Made by a program: the position numbers and the translations under genes. This document shows positions 7,699 to 16,520 of a stretch of DNA of 42,061 nucleotides, one piece after another (positions within the stretch are counted from its first letter, which is position 1; the number at the start of each line of letters is the position of its first letter). The DNA lies in assembly GCA_022360435.1 (NCBI GenBank), contig JAKSCU010000296.1:1-42061 (forward strand), read 5' to 3'. The stretch comes from Bacillota bacterium (lineage in GTDB: Bacteria > Bacillota > Desulfotomaculia > Desulfotomaculales > Desulfallaceae). The notes under the pieces are model-generated. The model was not told where the DNA came from. It saw only the letters and a list, made by a program, of their open reading frames with translations, and made no database searches.

Positions 7699-9051
7699 CT
7701 AACCGGTGGAGCCGGCGCTGACCAGTTTGACGACTTTATTGTTTAACAGGTGTTCAGGCACCATGTCGTTTCGGATTAAGTCTTCGTAAGACTCCCTGGC
7801 CACGATAATGTCGGCTCTGCCGTCGCCGGCCAGCACCATGGCGGGCCGGGGCAGGCGGTTGTAATTCATGGACATGGAGTAATTGTAAGCGCCGGTGGCT
7901 GAAATCGCCAGGATATCGCCCGGGTGCGGCGCGGGCAGTTTGATGTCCCATATCAGCATGTCGCCCGACTCACAGCATTTGCCGGCTATGGACACTATTT
8001 CCTGGGGTTCCTCCGACGCCCGGTTGGCTAAAAGGGCTTCATAGCGGGACTGGTACATGGCCGGCCTGGGATTGTCTACCATACCGCCGTCCACCGCCAC
8101 ATATTTGCGAACGCCGGGGATTTCCTTGACCGCCCCCACGGCATAAAGAGTGGTTCCAGCGGGGCCGCTTATGGAACGGCCCGGCTCCACCAGCACCTTA
8201 GGCAGCGGCAACCCCCCGTCCCGGGCCAAGTCGCGCACAACCTGCACGGCGGCATCAGCGTAGTGCTCCACCGGTTTTGGTTCGTCACCCTCGGCGTAAT
8301 AAATCCCCAAACCGCCGCCCAGGTTGATTTCTTCCGGTGACCAACCCGTCTCGCGATGCGTTGCGACGGCGAATTCCATCATCACCTCGGCGGCGTGACT
8401 GTAAGACTCGAGTTCAAATATCTGGGAGCCGATGTGACAGTGCAGGCCCCGCAGACGCACATTTTGCATGGCCAGGGCGCGCTTGATTATTGCCAAAGCC
8501 TGACCGTTTTCTATAACCACGCCGAACTTGCTGTCCACCTGGCCGGTTTTAATATACGCATGGGTATGGGCTTCCACCCCCGGGGTCAGGCGCAGAATAA
8601 TGTCGGCCACAGTGCCGGCGCGGCCGGCCAAATCGTTTAGGGTTTCCAATTCGTAGTTATTATCAACCATAATCCGGCCTACTTTGTAATCAAGAGCCAT
8701 TTTTAATTCATTTTCCGATTTGTTATTGCCGTGGAAAAAAATCCTGTCCATAGGAAAACGGGCTTGCTTGGCGGTATAAAGCTCTCCCCCCGAAGCCACA
8801 TCAAGCCCCAACCCCTCCTGGTCCACAATATGGCATACCGCCAGAGTAAGCAGTGTTTTGCCGGCGTAAATAACCATTCCTTCGTATTTTTCGGTAAAAG
8901 CACGGTAGTAGCTGCGGCAGTTTTGCCGGAAATGGGTTTCATCCAAAACATAAAGCGGCGTGCCGAATTGCCGGGCCAGCTCAACTGTGTCGCAGCCGCC
9001 TATTTCCAGGTGGCCTTGGCGGTTAATCTCCATGGTGCCTTGCAATTTCAT
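7699..9051 (-). CDS. lysA: Diaminopimelate decarboxylase
   Basis: This fold-type III PLP enzyme converts meso-diaminopimelate to L-lysine, the last step of lysine synthesis. The PLP lysine is in YAGKTLL (K65). LRGLHCHIGSQI, the glycine-rich INLGGGLGI, EPGRSISGPAGT, the catalytic GKCCESGD and GAYNYSMSMNYN are all present. At 450 residues it is slightly longer than usual. The ATG at 9051 follows GAGGAGG; MEINRQG six codons later is a possible alternative. The gene stands alone, with its own promoter and a lysine riboswitch leader, so it should be shut off when lysine is plentiful. Confidence 0.97.
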   Translation of the reverse strand: MKLQGTMEINRQGHLEIGGCDTVELARQFGTPLYVLDETHFRQNCRSYYRAFTEKYEGMVIYAGKTLLTLAVCHIVDQEGLGLDVASGGELYTAKQARFPMDRIFFHGNNKSENELKMALDYKVGRIMVDNNYELETLNDLAGRAGTVADIILRLTPGVEAHTHAYIKTGQVDSKFGVVIENGQALAIIKRALAMQNVRLRGLHCHIGSQIFELESYSHAAEVMMEFAVATHRETGWSPEEINLGGGLGIYYAEGDEPKPVEHYADAAVQVVRDLARDGGLPLPKVLVEPGRSISGPAGTTLYAVGAVKEIPGVRKYVAVDGGMVDNPRPAMYQSRYEALLANRASEEPQEIVSIAGKCCESGDMLIWDIKLPAPHPGDILAISATGAYNYSMSMNYNRLPRPAMVLAGDGRADIIVARESYEDLIRNDMVPEHLLNNKVVKLVSAGSTG

Positions 9052-9158
9052 GAAAATTACTTCCTCCTCAATCTAATTTTTATAAGTAAATCCAAATAGC
9101 ATAAACAAATCTAAACTTTGCAAAAAATCAAACATGGGAAGCAGGTCCCGACATTGCA

Positions 9159-9420
9159 ACAAAAAGCCGTCTTTCAGCGGAGTGAAAGGCGGCCGTAAGA
9201 CTCGATAACCCTTCGTCTCCCGGCAGATAGCACATCACCCGGCAGTTTTGGCGCTTGGCCGGGTGACAGTGCGGCATCTCTTTAATGCCGCACCAGCCCG
9301 GCCAAGCGGGTTGCTTGAACCGGACTTCGGCGGTTTGTCCTTTCGCCGCGGTTCAAAGGCAACCCGTACCTCCCCGCGGTTATTGATACAACCCGCACCT
9401 CTACCCACCTCCTCGCGGAG
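9159..9420 (-). promoter_or_regulatory. Lysine riboswitch (L box) with terminator, upstream of lysA
   Basis: Read on the minus strand, the leader contains the conserved L-box elements in order: TAGAGGTGCG (9394-9403), GCCGAAG (9325-9331), then GGCTGG followed by a hairpin and CTGTCA (9264-9269). These are the core of the lysine aptamer. The aptamer is followed by a GCCGCCTTTCA/TGAAAGACGGC stem and TTTTTGTT (9159-9193), an intrinsic terminator expression platform. About 110 nt then lead to the lysA start. Lysine binding would favour the terminator, as known for this class. The full fold was not computed. Confidence 0.92.
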
Positions 9421-9442
9421 ATGAGGTTATACAGTTTCGCAT

Positions 9443-9472
9443 ATTTTAACATGTTTTATCCAGTTAAGTCAA
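9443..9472 (-). promoter_or_regulatory. Sigma-A promoter for lysA
   Basis: On the minus strand there is TTGACT (9467-9472), an 18-nt spacer and TAAAAT (9443-9448), each 5 of 6 to consensus. Transcription would start near 9436, just ahead of the lysine aptamer. Confidence 0.7.
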
Positions 9473-9535
9473 TTTAACAGAACAAATAGGACCGGGCGAC
9501 TTACTCCTTTTAAGAAGTTGCCTGCTTCTATTGGC

Positions 9536-10894
9536 TCAACCGACCTGCGGCAGGCTTTGCAGCGACTTGGCCAATATATCTTCAGGCAGCGGGTAATCCT
9601 CCAGCCTGCCGGTCAAATAAGCCTCGTAAGAAGGCATGTCCAGCAGGCCGTGGCCGCTGAGGTTGACCAAAATAGTGCGTGACTCGCCGGCCTCCTTGGC
9701 GGCCAGAGCTTCGTTGATGGCGCACTGGATGGCGTGGGAAGATTCCGGAGCCGGCACAATGCCCTCGCTGCGGGCAAAAAGCTTGGCGCCTTCAAACACC
9801 GAGGTCTGGTCCAGGGCCACAGCCTCGATAAAACCGTCGTGCACCAGCTGGCTAAGCAGCGGCGAGTCACCGTGGTAACGAAGCCCGCCGGAATGGATAC
9901 CCGGCGGCATGAATCCCGCGCCCAAAGTGTACATGTTGACCAGCGGGGTCAGCCCGGCGGTATCGCCAAAATCGTAGGCGAACTTACCGCGGGTCAGGGT
10001 GGGGCAGGCCGAAGGTTCCACACCCACCAGCCGCACCTTGGCTCCGTCTGTTTGCTTGTCGTAGAAAAACGGGAAAGCGATGCCGCTGAAATTGCTGCCG
10101 CCGCCGCAGCAGCCGATGACCACGTCGGGGTAGTCCCCGGCCTTGGCCATTTGCTCCCTGGCTTCCAAACCGATGACGGTCTGGTGCAGCACCACGTGAT
10201 TCAGCACGCTGCCCAGGGCATAGTTGGTGTCGTCGCGCTGGGCGGCAATTTCCACCGCTTCGCTGATGGCGATACCCAGACTGCCCGGGGTGTCCGGGTC
10301 GTCGGCCAGCGCCTGGCGACCGAACTTTGTTTCAGTGCTGGGGCTGGGCAACACACTGGAGCCGAAAATTTCCATCATGGTGCGGCGGTAAGGTTTTTGG
10401 TTGTAACTGACTTTAACCATGAAAACCCGGCACTCCATGCCAAAAAAGTTGCAGGCCTGGCTGAGGGCGATGCCCCACTGGCCGGCGCCGGTTTCGGTGC
10501 TCAGGCGCATGATGCCTTGTTGCTTGTTATAGTAGGCTTGGGCCACGGCGGTGTTGAGCTTGTGGCTGCCCGCCGGGCTAACGCCTTCATTTTTGTAGTA
10601 AATCTTGGCCGGTGTGTCCAGGGCCTTTTCCAGGCGGCGGGCCCTGTACAAGGGTGAGGGACGCCAGAGCCGGTAGATATCTTGCACTTCATCGGGAATC
10701 TCAATCCACCGCTCCCGGGTTACTTCCTGCTTGATCAGTTCCATGGGGAAAATGGCCGACAGGTCCTCGGGACCGATAGGCTGCCCGGTGCCCGGATGAA
10801 GCGGCGGCTTGGGCGGGTTGGGCATGTCCGCCATGACGTTGTACCACTTTTCCGGCATTTCATTTTCCGTGAGCAAAATTTTAACTTCACTCAT
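9536..10894 (-). CDS. trpB: TrpB-like pyridoxal-phosphate enzyme (tryptophan synthase beta 2 type)
   Basis: The protein is about 452 residues, longer than classical TrpB (about 400), and matches the TrpB2 subfamily. The PLP lysine is in [10 protein letters not shown] (K112). The phosphate-binding loop is GCCGGGSNF, and the N-terminus has the TrpB2-specific [10 protein letters not shown] and [13 protein letters not shown]. It can make tryptophan from indole and serine. Because no trpA or other trp gene is nearby, indole salvage rather than full biosynthesis is the likely role (inference). ATG 10894 is preferred to an upstream TTG because AGAGGAG precedes it. An inverted repeat (10921-10955) lies in its leader. 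Confidence 0.93.
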   Translation of the reverse strand: MSEVKILLTENEMPEKWYNVMADMPNPPKPPLHPGTGQPIGPEDLSAIFPMELIKQEVTRERWIEIPDEVQDIYRLWRPSPLYRARRLEKALDTPAKIYYKNEGVSPAGSHKLNTAVAQAYYNKQQGIMRLSTETGAGQWGIALSQACNFFGMECRVFMVKVSYNQKPYRRTMMEIFGSSVLPSPSTETKFGRQALADDPDTPGSLGIAISEAVEIAAQRDDTNYALGSVLNHVVLHQTVIGLEAREQMAKAGDYPDVVIGCCGGGSNFSGIAFPFFYDKQTDGAKVRLVGVEPSACPTLTRGKFAYDFGDTAGLTPLVNMYTLGAGFMPPGIHSGGLRYHGDSPLLSQLVHDGFIEAVALDQTSVFEGAKLFARSEGIVPAPESSHAIQCAINEALAAKEAGESRTILVNLSGHGLLDMPSYEAYLTGRLEDYPLPEDILAKSLQSLPQVG

Positions 10895-10920
10895 CTCTTC
10901 TCGTACTCCTCTCTGCAATA

Positions 10921-10955
10921 GGGTTTATGGCTACTCCAATAAAAATCATAAACCC
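10921..10955. repeat. 9-bp inverted repeat in the trpB2 leader
   Basis: GGGTTTATG (10921-10929) and CATAAACCC (10947-10955) pair across 17 nt. The repeat sits between the end of the activase gene and the trpB2 ribosome-binding site. There is no clean T-tract, so it could be a weak terminator or a leader control element. Confidence 0.4.
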
Positions 10956-10991
10956 ATTTTAGACCAAGAGTTTTTTTTACGCAAGGGCCTG

Positions 10992-11966
10992 TCAGCTAAT
11001 TTTTTGCTCCCGGTCCGGGGCAATGTTCCACCGCCCGCAGCGGTCTCCCCAGCGGGCGATAACCTTCCCGTTTTCCTGGATTTCCACCACTTCGCAAACA
11101 TTGGGGCAGCCGTCGCAAGCAAAACCGCCGCTGTGGAAGTCCCTTTCAGTGACACAGAAACCCCTGAAGCCTGTTTTCTTGCGGTTTGTGCTTTCCCGGG
11201 CCAGCATGGCCGCCCCCAGGGCGCCCATGACGTTATAATAAGGGGGAACGGTCACTTCCACACCCAAGGCCTTTTCAAAAGCCCACTTCATCCCGGCATT
11301 GGCGGCGACGCCACCCTGGAAAACCACCGGCCCAAGTATTTCTTTGCCCTTGCCCACATTGTTCAGGTAATTGCGCACCAAGGCCTCGCAAAGCCCGGCC
11401 AGTATATCCGATACATTATAACCCATCTGCTGTTTGTGAATCATGTCGCTTTCCGCGAAAACCGCGCACCGGCCGGCGATTTGCACCGGCACTCCGGACT
11501 TGAGGGCCTGGGGTCCGAACTCCTCAATATCGATATTCAGGCGGGAGGCCTGCTGGTCCAGGAATGATCCGGTTCCCGCGGCGCACACCGTGTTCATGGC
11601 AAAATCAACCACCACGCCGTTGCGCAGTATAATAATTTTGGAGTCCTGGCCGCCTATTTCCAGGATGGTTTGCACCCCGGGCACCACGTTGGACGCGGCA
11701 ATGGCGTGGGTGGTAATTTCGTTTTTTACCACGTCGGCGCCGGTGATCACGCCGGCCAGGTGCCTGCCGCTGCCGGTGGTTCCCACGCCTGCTATTACGG
11801 CTCCGGCCGGCAGCGCTTTTTGCATCAGTTTCAACCCCTGCCGCGCCGCTTCAATGGGCCTGCCCCGGGTACGCATGTAAATGCTGTGTTTTACCGTACC
11901 GTCCTCACCGGTGGCCACCAGGTTGGTGCTTACCGAACCTACGTCTATCCCAAGGTATATGTACAT
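10992..11966 (-). CDS. Acyl-CoA dehydratase activase (BadF/BadG/BcrA/BcrD ATPase, HgdC-like)
   Basis: This ASKHA-fold ATPase contains GIDVGSVSTNLV, GVGTTGSGRHLAG, ILEIGGQDSKIII and FQGGVAANAGM. C128 (in VCAAGTG) and C167 (in GRCAVF) match the two cysteines that bridge a [4Fe-4S] cluster between HgdC monomers. HgdC-type proteins use ATP to push a low-potential electron into a partner enzyme. At 324 residues it is longer than HgdC (about 260). The extra tail holds C271, C284, C287, C291 and C310 and may bind another cluster (inference). It abuts the upstream partner gene and forms a three-gene unit with it. The target enzyme is unknown. Confidence 0.9.
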   Translation of the reverse strand: MYIYLGIDVGSVSTNLVATGEDGTVKHSIYMRTRGRPIEAARQGLKLMQKALPAGAVIAGVGTTGSGRHLAGVITGADVVKNEITTHAIAASNVVPGVQTILEIGGQDSKIIILRNGVVVDFAMNTVCAAGTGSFLDQQASRLNIDIEEFGPQALKSGVPVQIAGRCAVFAESDMIHKQQMGYNVSDILAGLCEALVRNYLNNVGKGKEILGPVVFQGGVAANAGMKWAFEKALGVEVTVPPYYNVMGALGAAMLARESTNRKKTGFRGFCVTERDFHSGGFACDGCPNVCEVVEIQENGKVIARWGDRCGRWNIAPDREQKIS

Positions 11967-13064
11967 TTAGGCTGTAACCTCCCCGACATCTCTTTTTCGG
12001 GCCAACAGGTCGACAAAAGCTTCAAGTCTGGTGACCATGCCGGCCTCGCCCGACATCTCGTCCACAATTAAAGTCATTACCGGAATATTATGGTCGGCGC
12101 TGACCCGGGGCAGTATGCTCTGGGCCACGATCTCCGGCATGCAGGTGAAAGGCAGCAATTGAATTACGCCGTCGTAATCCTGCTTGGCGTAAATCATGGT
12201 GCTTCCCACTGTTTCCAGCCCGTGGCCGCCCACCATGTGGCCCAGGTAGGCCAATCCTCTTTCTTTGGCGAGTTTGCTACTGTGTTCGTTTTTGGCCAGA
12301 CCCAGGAAAAGATGATCGTTTACCCACTGGCTGAGATGAATGGAGCGGTCGACCTCAACCCCCAGAGCGCCCAGTTTGCGCTCAATTTCCATGTTGGCAA
12401 AGGGTTCCAGCAGGGTGAAAATTTCTCCCACCAGTCCCACCCGCGCCACCGGCTCGTGTGAACCCACTTGCACACCGCGCATTATTTCCATTGCTTTCTC
12501 CCTGGCGGCAGGCATTTCTTCGGGGGTTTCGGCGGCGATAACCTCGGCCAGCGCCTTTCTCAGGAGCCGGTCGGTTTCACCCGCCACCAGTTCCCGGGGA
12601 CGGCAGTAAAAGGCTTTTTTCTCCATTTCATCCACCGCGCTGGCCTTTAAATAACCCAGACGGATACCCTTTATTACCTTATACAAGGAACGGTTGTTGG
12701 TAATGTGTCTAATCTTGCCGATTAATTCACCAATATGTTTTTGCGGCGGTTCCAGAACAACCAGCCGGTATTGATAACCCAGGTCCCGCAGGATGGCATG
12801 TTCCACCTGGGCATAATAACCGAACCGGCAGGGACCGCACCCGCCGGCCATCACCACGGTATCCGCGCCCATTTCCGCCGCTTCCATCAAGTTGCCCAAG
12901 TTAAGCTTTAACGGCATGCAGGCGAACTCGGGGCCATGCTTCATACCAAGCTGCAATGTTTTTTTACTGGAAGGCGGCGGAATGACCACATCCATATCCA
13001 GGTATTCAAGCATGGCTTTGATGCAAATCCACATGTGGCCCATGTGAGGGTAAGTAACTTTCAA
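11967..13064 (-). CDS. Acyl-CoA dehydratase activase-related protein (COG3581-like)
   Basis: The 365-residue soluble protein has conserved Cys motifs FACMPLK (C49), GGCGPCRFGYY (C76, C79), FYCRPREL (C154) and FTCMPE (C308). Its C-terminal block is DEMSGEAGMVTRLEAFVD. It belongs to the 2-hydroxyacyl-CoA-dehydratase-like/activase-associated group, often found fused to HgdC-like ATPases in one giant protein. TTG 13064 is taken as the start: a GGGAGTG site lies 8 nt away and the preceding gene ends 22 nt upstream, whereas a longer reading would overlap it. It probably binds an Fe-S cluster and receives electrons from the activase. The reaction is unknown. Confidence 0.82.
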   Translation of the reverse strand: MKVTYPHMGHMWICIKAMLEYLDMDVVIPPPSSKKTLQLGMKHGPEFACMPLKLNLGNLMEAAEMGADTVVMAGGCGPCRFGYYAQVEHAILRDLGYQYRLVVLEPPQKHIGELIGKIRHITNNRSLYKVIKGIRLGYLKASAVDEMEKKAFYCRPRELVAGETDRLLRKALAEVIAAETPEEMPAAREKAMEIMRGVQVGSHEPVARVGLVGEIFTLLEPFANMEIERKLGALGVEVDRSIHLSQWVNDHLFLGLAKNEHSSKLAKERGLAYLGHMVGGHGLETVGSTMIYAKQDYDGVIQLLPFTCMPEIVAQSILPRVSADHNIPVMTLIVDEMSGEAGMVTRLEAFVDLLARKRDVGEVTA

Positions 13065-13086
13065 AGCTGTATCACTCCCATCGGGT

Positions 13087-14067
13087 TCAGAGTGTTGCCG
13101 CCACGTCGGCCAGATTTCTCCGCCAGCGCACCATGTCCAGGAAGGCTTCCAGACGGGTGACCAGGCCGGCCTCACCGGTATGTTCATCCAAGGTGAGGTT
13201 GAGCAGAGGTTTACGGGAGCCGTTGCGGGCGTGCCTTTCGATCAACTCGCCGGTAAAAGAATCCGGCCCGCAACCGAAGGAAGCCACATGGATCAGACCG
13301 TGTATCTCATCCCGGCCAAAGAAATGATAAGCCGCGCCAATCATGCGCTGGTTGACGGTCCAAAAAAGCTTTTTGGGTAGTTTTTGCGCTTCCGCGCGGA
13401 TGACCGAATCCGTTAACTGGTCCGCTGTCAACACCCTGGCGCCACTTTTATTGAGTTTGTCAATCATGTTCATACTGATATAACGATCGTAAATATTGTA
13501 AGGGTGACCGATTACAGCGACGCTTACACCGCCCGGCACATCTTCCGGACCGGAAATGGGTTCGCCGCCGGGCTGTATGACACCGGCCAGCAGATGTCTG
13601 AAATGCTGTTTCAACGCGGCCCGGGAAGCGTTATAGGCCATCCATATCCGGGCCGGGTTGCGGGTGAAAAGCCTGCCGACCCGGTAATAGAAATCCGAGG
13701 GATTGCTGCCTTTGTTATACAAATTGAAGTTGTAATCGATCAAAGGAGGCAGGTCCTCGACGGTATGCCGCACCATGTCCGGGAAACCGAGAAATTTGGG
13801 GCAAATATATTCCCGCCTGGCGGTGCTGACAATACGCGGCACAAAAATATAATCCGCGCGGCGGCGCAGGTCCATTACGTGCCCCACCGCCAGTTTAACG
13901 GGCAGGCAGGCTTCGTCCACCGAGGATTTAAGACCGTTTTCAAGTAAGCCGCGGGTGGTTTCCCGGGATACGACGGTTTCAACTCCCAGGTGGCGGAAAA
14001 ACGTTTCCCACTGGGGATAATAGTAGTAATACAGCAGGGCTCTGGGAATACCCACTTTTACCGGCAT
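13087..14067 (-). CDS. DUF2229 activase-related protein (COG3580-like)
   Basis: The 326-residue protein opens with VGIPRALLYYYYYPQW, the DUF2229 signature. It has cysteines C54 (EACLPVK), C89 (YICPKF) and C266 (SFGCGPDSF), and ends with DEHTGEAGLVTRLEAFLD. The first and last motifs parallel those of the downstream protein, so the two look like distant paralogues that may form a heterodimer sharing Fe-S ligands (inference). The gene is first of the three-gene unit. GGAGGA lies 10 nt before the ATG. A small palindrome, CATAC-TTTT-GTATG (14109-14122), lies upstream and could be an operator. Confidence 0.82.
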   Translation of the reverse strand: MPVKVGIPRALLYYYYYPQWETFFRHLGVETVVSRETTRGLLENGLKSSVDEACLPVKLAVGHVMDLRRRADYIFVPRIVSTARREYICPKFLGFPDMVRHTVEDLPPLIDYNFNLYNKGSNPSDFYYRVGRLFTRNPARIWMAYNASRAALKQHFRHLLAGVIQPGGEPISGPEDVPGGVSVAVIGHPYNIYDRYISMNMIDKLNKSGARVLTADQLTDSVIRAEAQKLPKKLFWTVNQRMIGAAYHFFGRDEIHGLIHVASFGCGPDSFTGELIERHARNGSRKPLLNLTLDEHTGEAGLVTRLEAFLDMVRWRRNLADVAATL

Positions 14068-14273
14068 GTTGATTTAGTCCTCCATCTTTTGCATGCGTAT
14101 TGAGTATCATACTTTTGTATGGCTGCACTAACTTAGTATGACCAAAAAAAGATTGGTTATACTGTGTCAGGCACTCTAAAATGCCACAAGTTTACAAACC
14201 CGGCAAACCGGAAACCGCCCGCAAGCAAAAGGGCGCGTTAATTTAAGTTAACATAACCAAAATAAATAGGATC

Positions 14274-14306
14274 GGGGCGCCAAATCAGTTTACAATCCGG
14301 CGCCCC
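14274..14306 (-). terminator. Hairpin after spoVAF
   Basis: GGGGCGCC (14274-14281) pairs with GGCGCCCC (14299-14306) across 17 nt. It lies 40 nt past the spoVAF stop. The minus-strand T content after the stem is modest. Confidence 0.55.
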
Positions 14307-14345
14307 TTTGCTTCAACCAATCAAGGGTTTTTATGCAATTCTTTA

Positions 14346-15883
14346 TTATTTCTTCTTTTCTATCGTTTTGCTCCCGCCTTTGCCCGCTTTGCGGGCCGGT
14401 TGCGGCATTCCCTGGCGGCTGGAGTCCCGGGGCTTTAATATGCTTGGCCTGATGTTGGTGGTGGGCACCGGGCGCCTGACCAAAATGCCGGCCAGGGCCT
14501 TGGCGTTGAACGGGATTAACGGCCACAGGTACGGTACGCCGAAGGAACGGGTAAAGATTAACAGCGCCAGCGATAGCACCAGCCCGATAATGAACCCCGG
14601 CAGGGCGAACAAGCCCACCATCACAATTAAGAATAGTCGGATCAACCGGTTGGCCAGGCCCAGTTCGTAGCTGGGGGTCAGGAAGGTGCCCACCACGGCG
14701 GCAGCGGTGTACATCACCACTTCGGCGTTAAACAAGCCGACGGTCACCGCTATATCACCGATTAAAAGAGCGGCGATCAATCCCAGGGCGGTGGCCAGGG
14801 CGGTGGGGGTGTGGATGGTGGCCATGCGCACCATGTCCACAGCCAACTCGGCGATAAGAAACTGCAAAAAATTGGTATGGCCCCTATTTTATCAGGACCG
14901 ATAAATTTCAAAGCAGGCGGCAGGAGCTGTGGCTGCAGCACCGCCAAAAGCCATAGGGGCATCAAAAAGAGGGATATCCCGACGCCCAGAAACCTGACCC
15001 AGCTCAAGTAAACGCCCGGGGCGGGGCTTTGCCTGTATTCCTCGGCGTGCTGCAGGTGGTGGAAGTACGTAGCCGGCGTAATCATAACGCTGGGCGAAGT
15101 ATCCACCATTACCAGCACGTGCCCTTCCAGCAGGTGAATGGCGGCCACGTCGGGTCGTTCGGTATAGCGTACGCGCGGCAGCGGGTTCCAATAGCTGCCT
15201 GGTGTAATCAGCTCCTCTACGGCCTTTTCAGCCATAGGCAGACCGTCCAGGTTAATGCTGGAAATTTTTTCGCGAATACTGTCCACCAAATCTTCATTGG
15301 CAATATCTGCAACATAGGAGATAACAATATCGGTCTTGGAGCGATTGCCGGCCTGGACATATTCCATACGCAAGCGTGGGTCGCGGATCCGTCTTCTGAC
15401 CAGGGCGGTGTTGAATACCAGCGTTTCTGTAAAACCATCCCGGGAACCGCGCACCACCTTTTCCAGGTCGGGTTCGGCGGGGCTGCGCACCGGGTAGGTC
15501 CGCACATCCAGCAGGATGGCTTTTGCCGAGCCGTCGACAAACAGAGCCAGCGGCCCGGACAACATTTTTTCCACCACATCTTCCAGATAATCGCTTTGGG
15601 CAACTTCAACGTAATTGATGTGCCGGTTAAAAAGTTTCTGGAAAGCGTCCACGCACAAATCTTTGCGTTCCAAAGTGGTGAGGTTGCGCAATATCTCGGT
15701 CATCAGCTCGGCGTTGGCGAAGGCGTCCACGAATAGCATCAGTGTCTTTATGCCGCCGATTGTCATTTCCCGCCGGACAATATCAAAATTTTTATCAAAG
15801 GCCAGTTTTTCGTCCAGCAGGTCTTTATTGGATTCCAGGTCCTTGCTCAACCTGGTCTTATGTTCAATGGCCGCGGGTCCCAT
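14346..15883 (-). pseudogene. spoVAF: SpoVAF / GerA-type spore germination protein, interrupted by a one-base frameshift
   Basis: The first part (15883 to about 14867) has the GerA N-domain, with LFVDG, PFVDTSPSV-like MVDTSPSVMITP and membrane segments. The frame then breaks after KIGAIPIF. The remainder continues in another frame (14346-14867) as LQFLIAELAVDMVRMATIHTP and SYELGLANRLIRLFL, exactly the next expected SpoVAF segment. Adding one T to the six-T run (plus-strand A-run 14866-14871) restores a product of about 512 residues, close to the B. subtilis protein (about 490). SpoVAF is a membrane germination protein. ATG 15883 follows AAGGAG; it overlaps the end of spoVAEA. Real mutation and sequencing error cannot be told apart here. 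Confidence 0.88.
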
Positions 15884-16457
15884 TACCGTATTCACTCCTT
15901 GTTATTATTTCGCGCAGGGCCTTGGTGGTCAGGGGCGCCCCGATGGCGTAATCGTCGGCGCCATCCATCTTGCCTACGTCGCCGATGCCGACGACAACCG
16001 GGAGTTTTAGCTTGTCAAGCAGTTCGACTGTGTCGCCGCTTAAAGTTCCGCCGCTGTCCCGACTGGTCTGTCCGAATTTATCGACGGGAGCGTCAACTAG
16101 GTTTCCCCGGCAGTCGACGGATAAGTGAACATGGGTGCCGCTATTGGAACCGCTGTTGGAGGCCACCGCCAAAACTCCGAGAATGTTAATGTCCTTATGA
16201 CCGGCCAGGAGGGCCAGCGCCGATTCGCCCCGTCCCTGACCCTCGTATCCCCGGTCGTCCAGCATTACCACCACGGGTTCGTGGGCCGCTTGTTTGATGA
16301 GCTCCACCAATTTTTCCCCGGATATGGCCGTGGGATTTCCGCCCGAGGCTGAGATACACCGGGCTCCCACATTTCGCGCCGCGACTTCCACCGCCCTCTG
16401 GGCCGCCCGGTCACCGTCGGTAACTGCTATCACATTTACGGGCTTTTTCAGGGGCAT
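15864..16457 (-). CDS. spoVAEA: Stage V sporulation protein AE, soluble form (SpoVAEA)
   Basis: The 197-residue cytosolic protein has NVIAVTDGDRAAQRAVEVAA, GARCISASGGNPT, VVMLDDRG.EGQG and GDTVELLDKL.VPVVVGIGDVGKM-like blocks, all matching SpoVAEA of B. subtilis. In Bacillus it belongs to the forespore spoVA operon for dipicolinate uptake; the individual role of EA is unclear. ATG 16457 is chosen because GGAGGG lies 8 nt upstream; an in-frame ATG eight codons earlier has no site. spoVAF overlaps its 3' end. The usual spoVAA, AB, AC, AD and AEB neighbours are absent. Confidence 0.92.
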   Translation of the reverse strand: MPLKKPVNVIAVTDGDRAAQRAVEVAARNVGARCISASGGNPTAISGEKLVELIKQAAHEPVVVMLDDRGYEGQGRGESALALLAGHKDINILGVLAVASNSGSNSGTHVHLSVDCRGNLVDAPVDKFGQTSRDSGGTLSGDTVELLDKLKLPVVVGIGDVGKMDGADDYAIGAPLTTKALREIITRSEYGNGTRGH

Positions 16458-16520
16458 ATTTGACACCCTCCGTATGAACATATATAAAGTAAGGACACCT
16501 TTCCGGTGCCCTTGCCCATG

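Noticed and set aside
9734-10657. Long plus-strand open frame opposite trpB2
   Set aside because: Shadow frame of a conserved PLP enzyme; composition dominated by Gly, His, Val and Gln.
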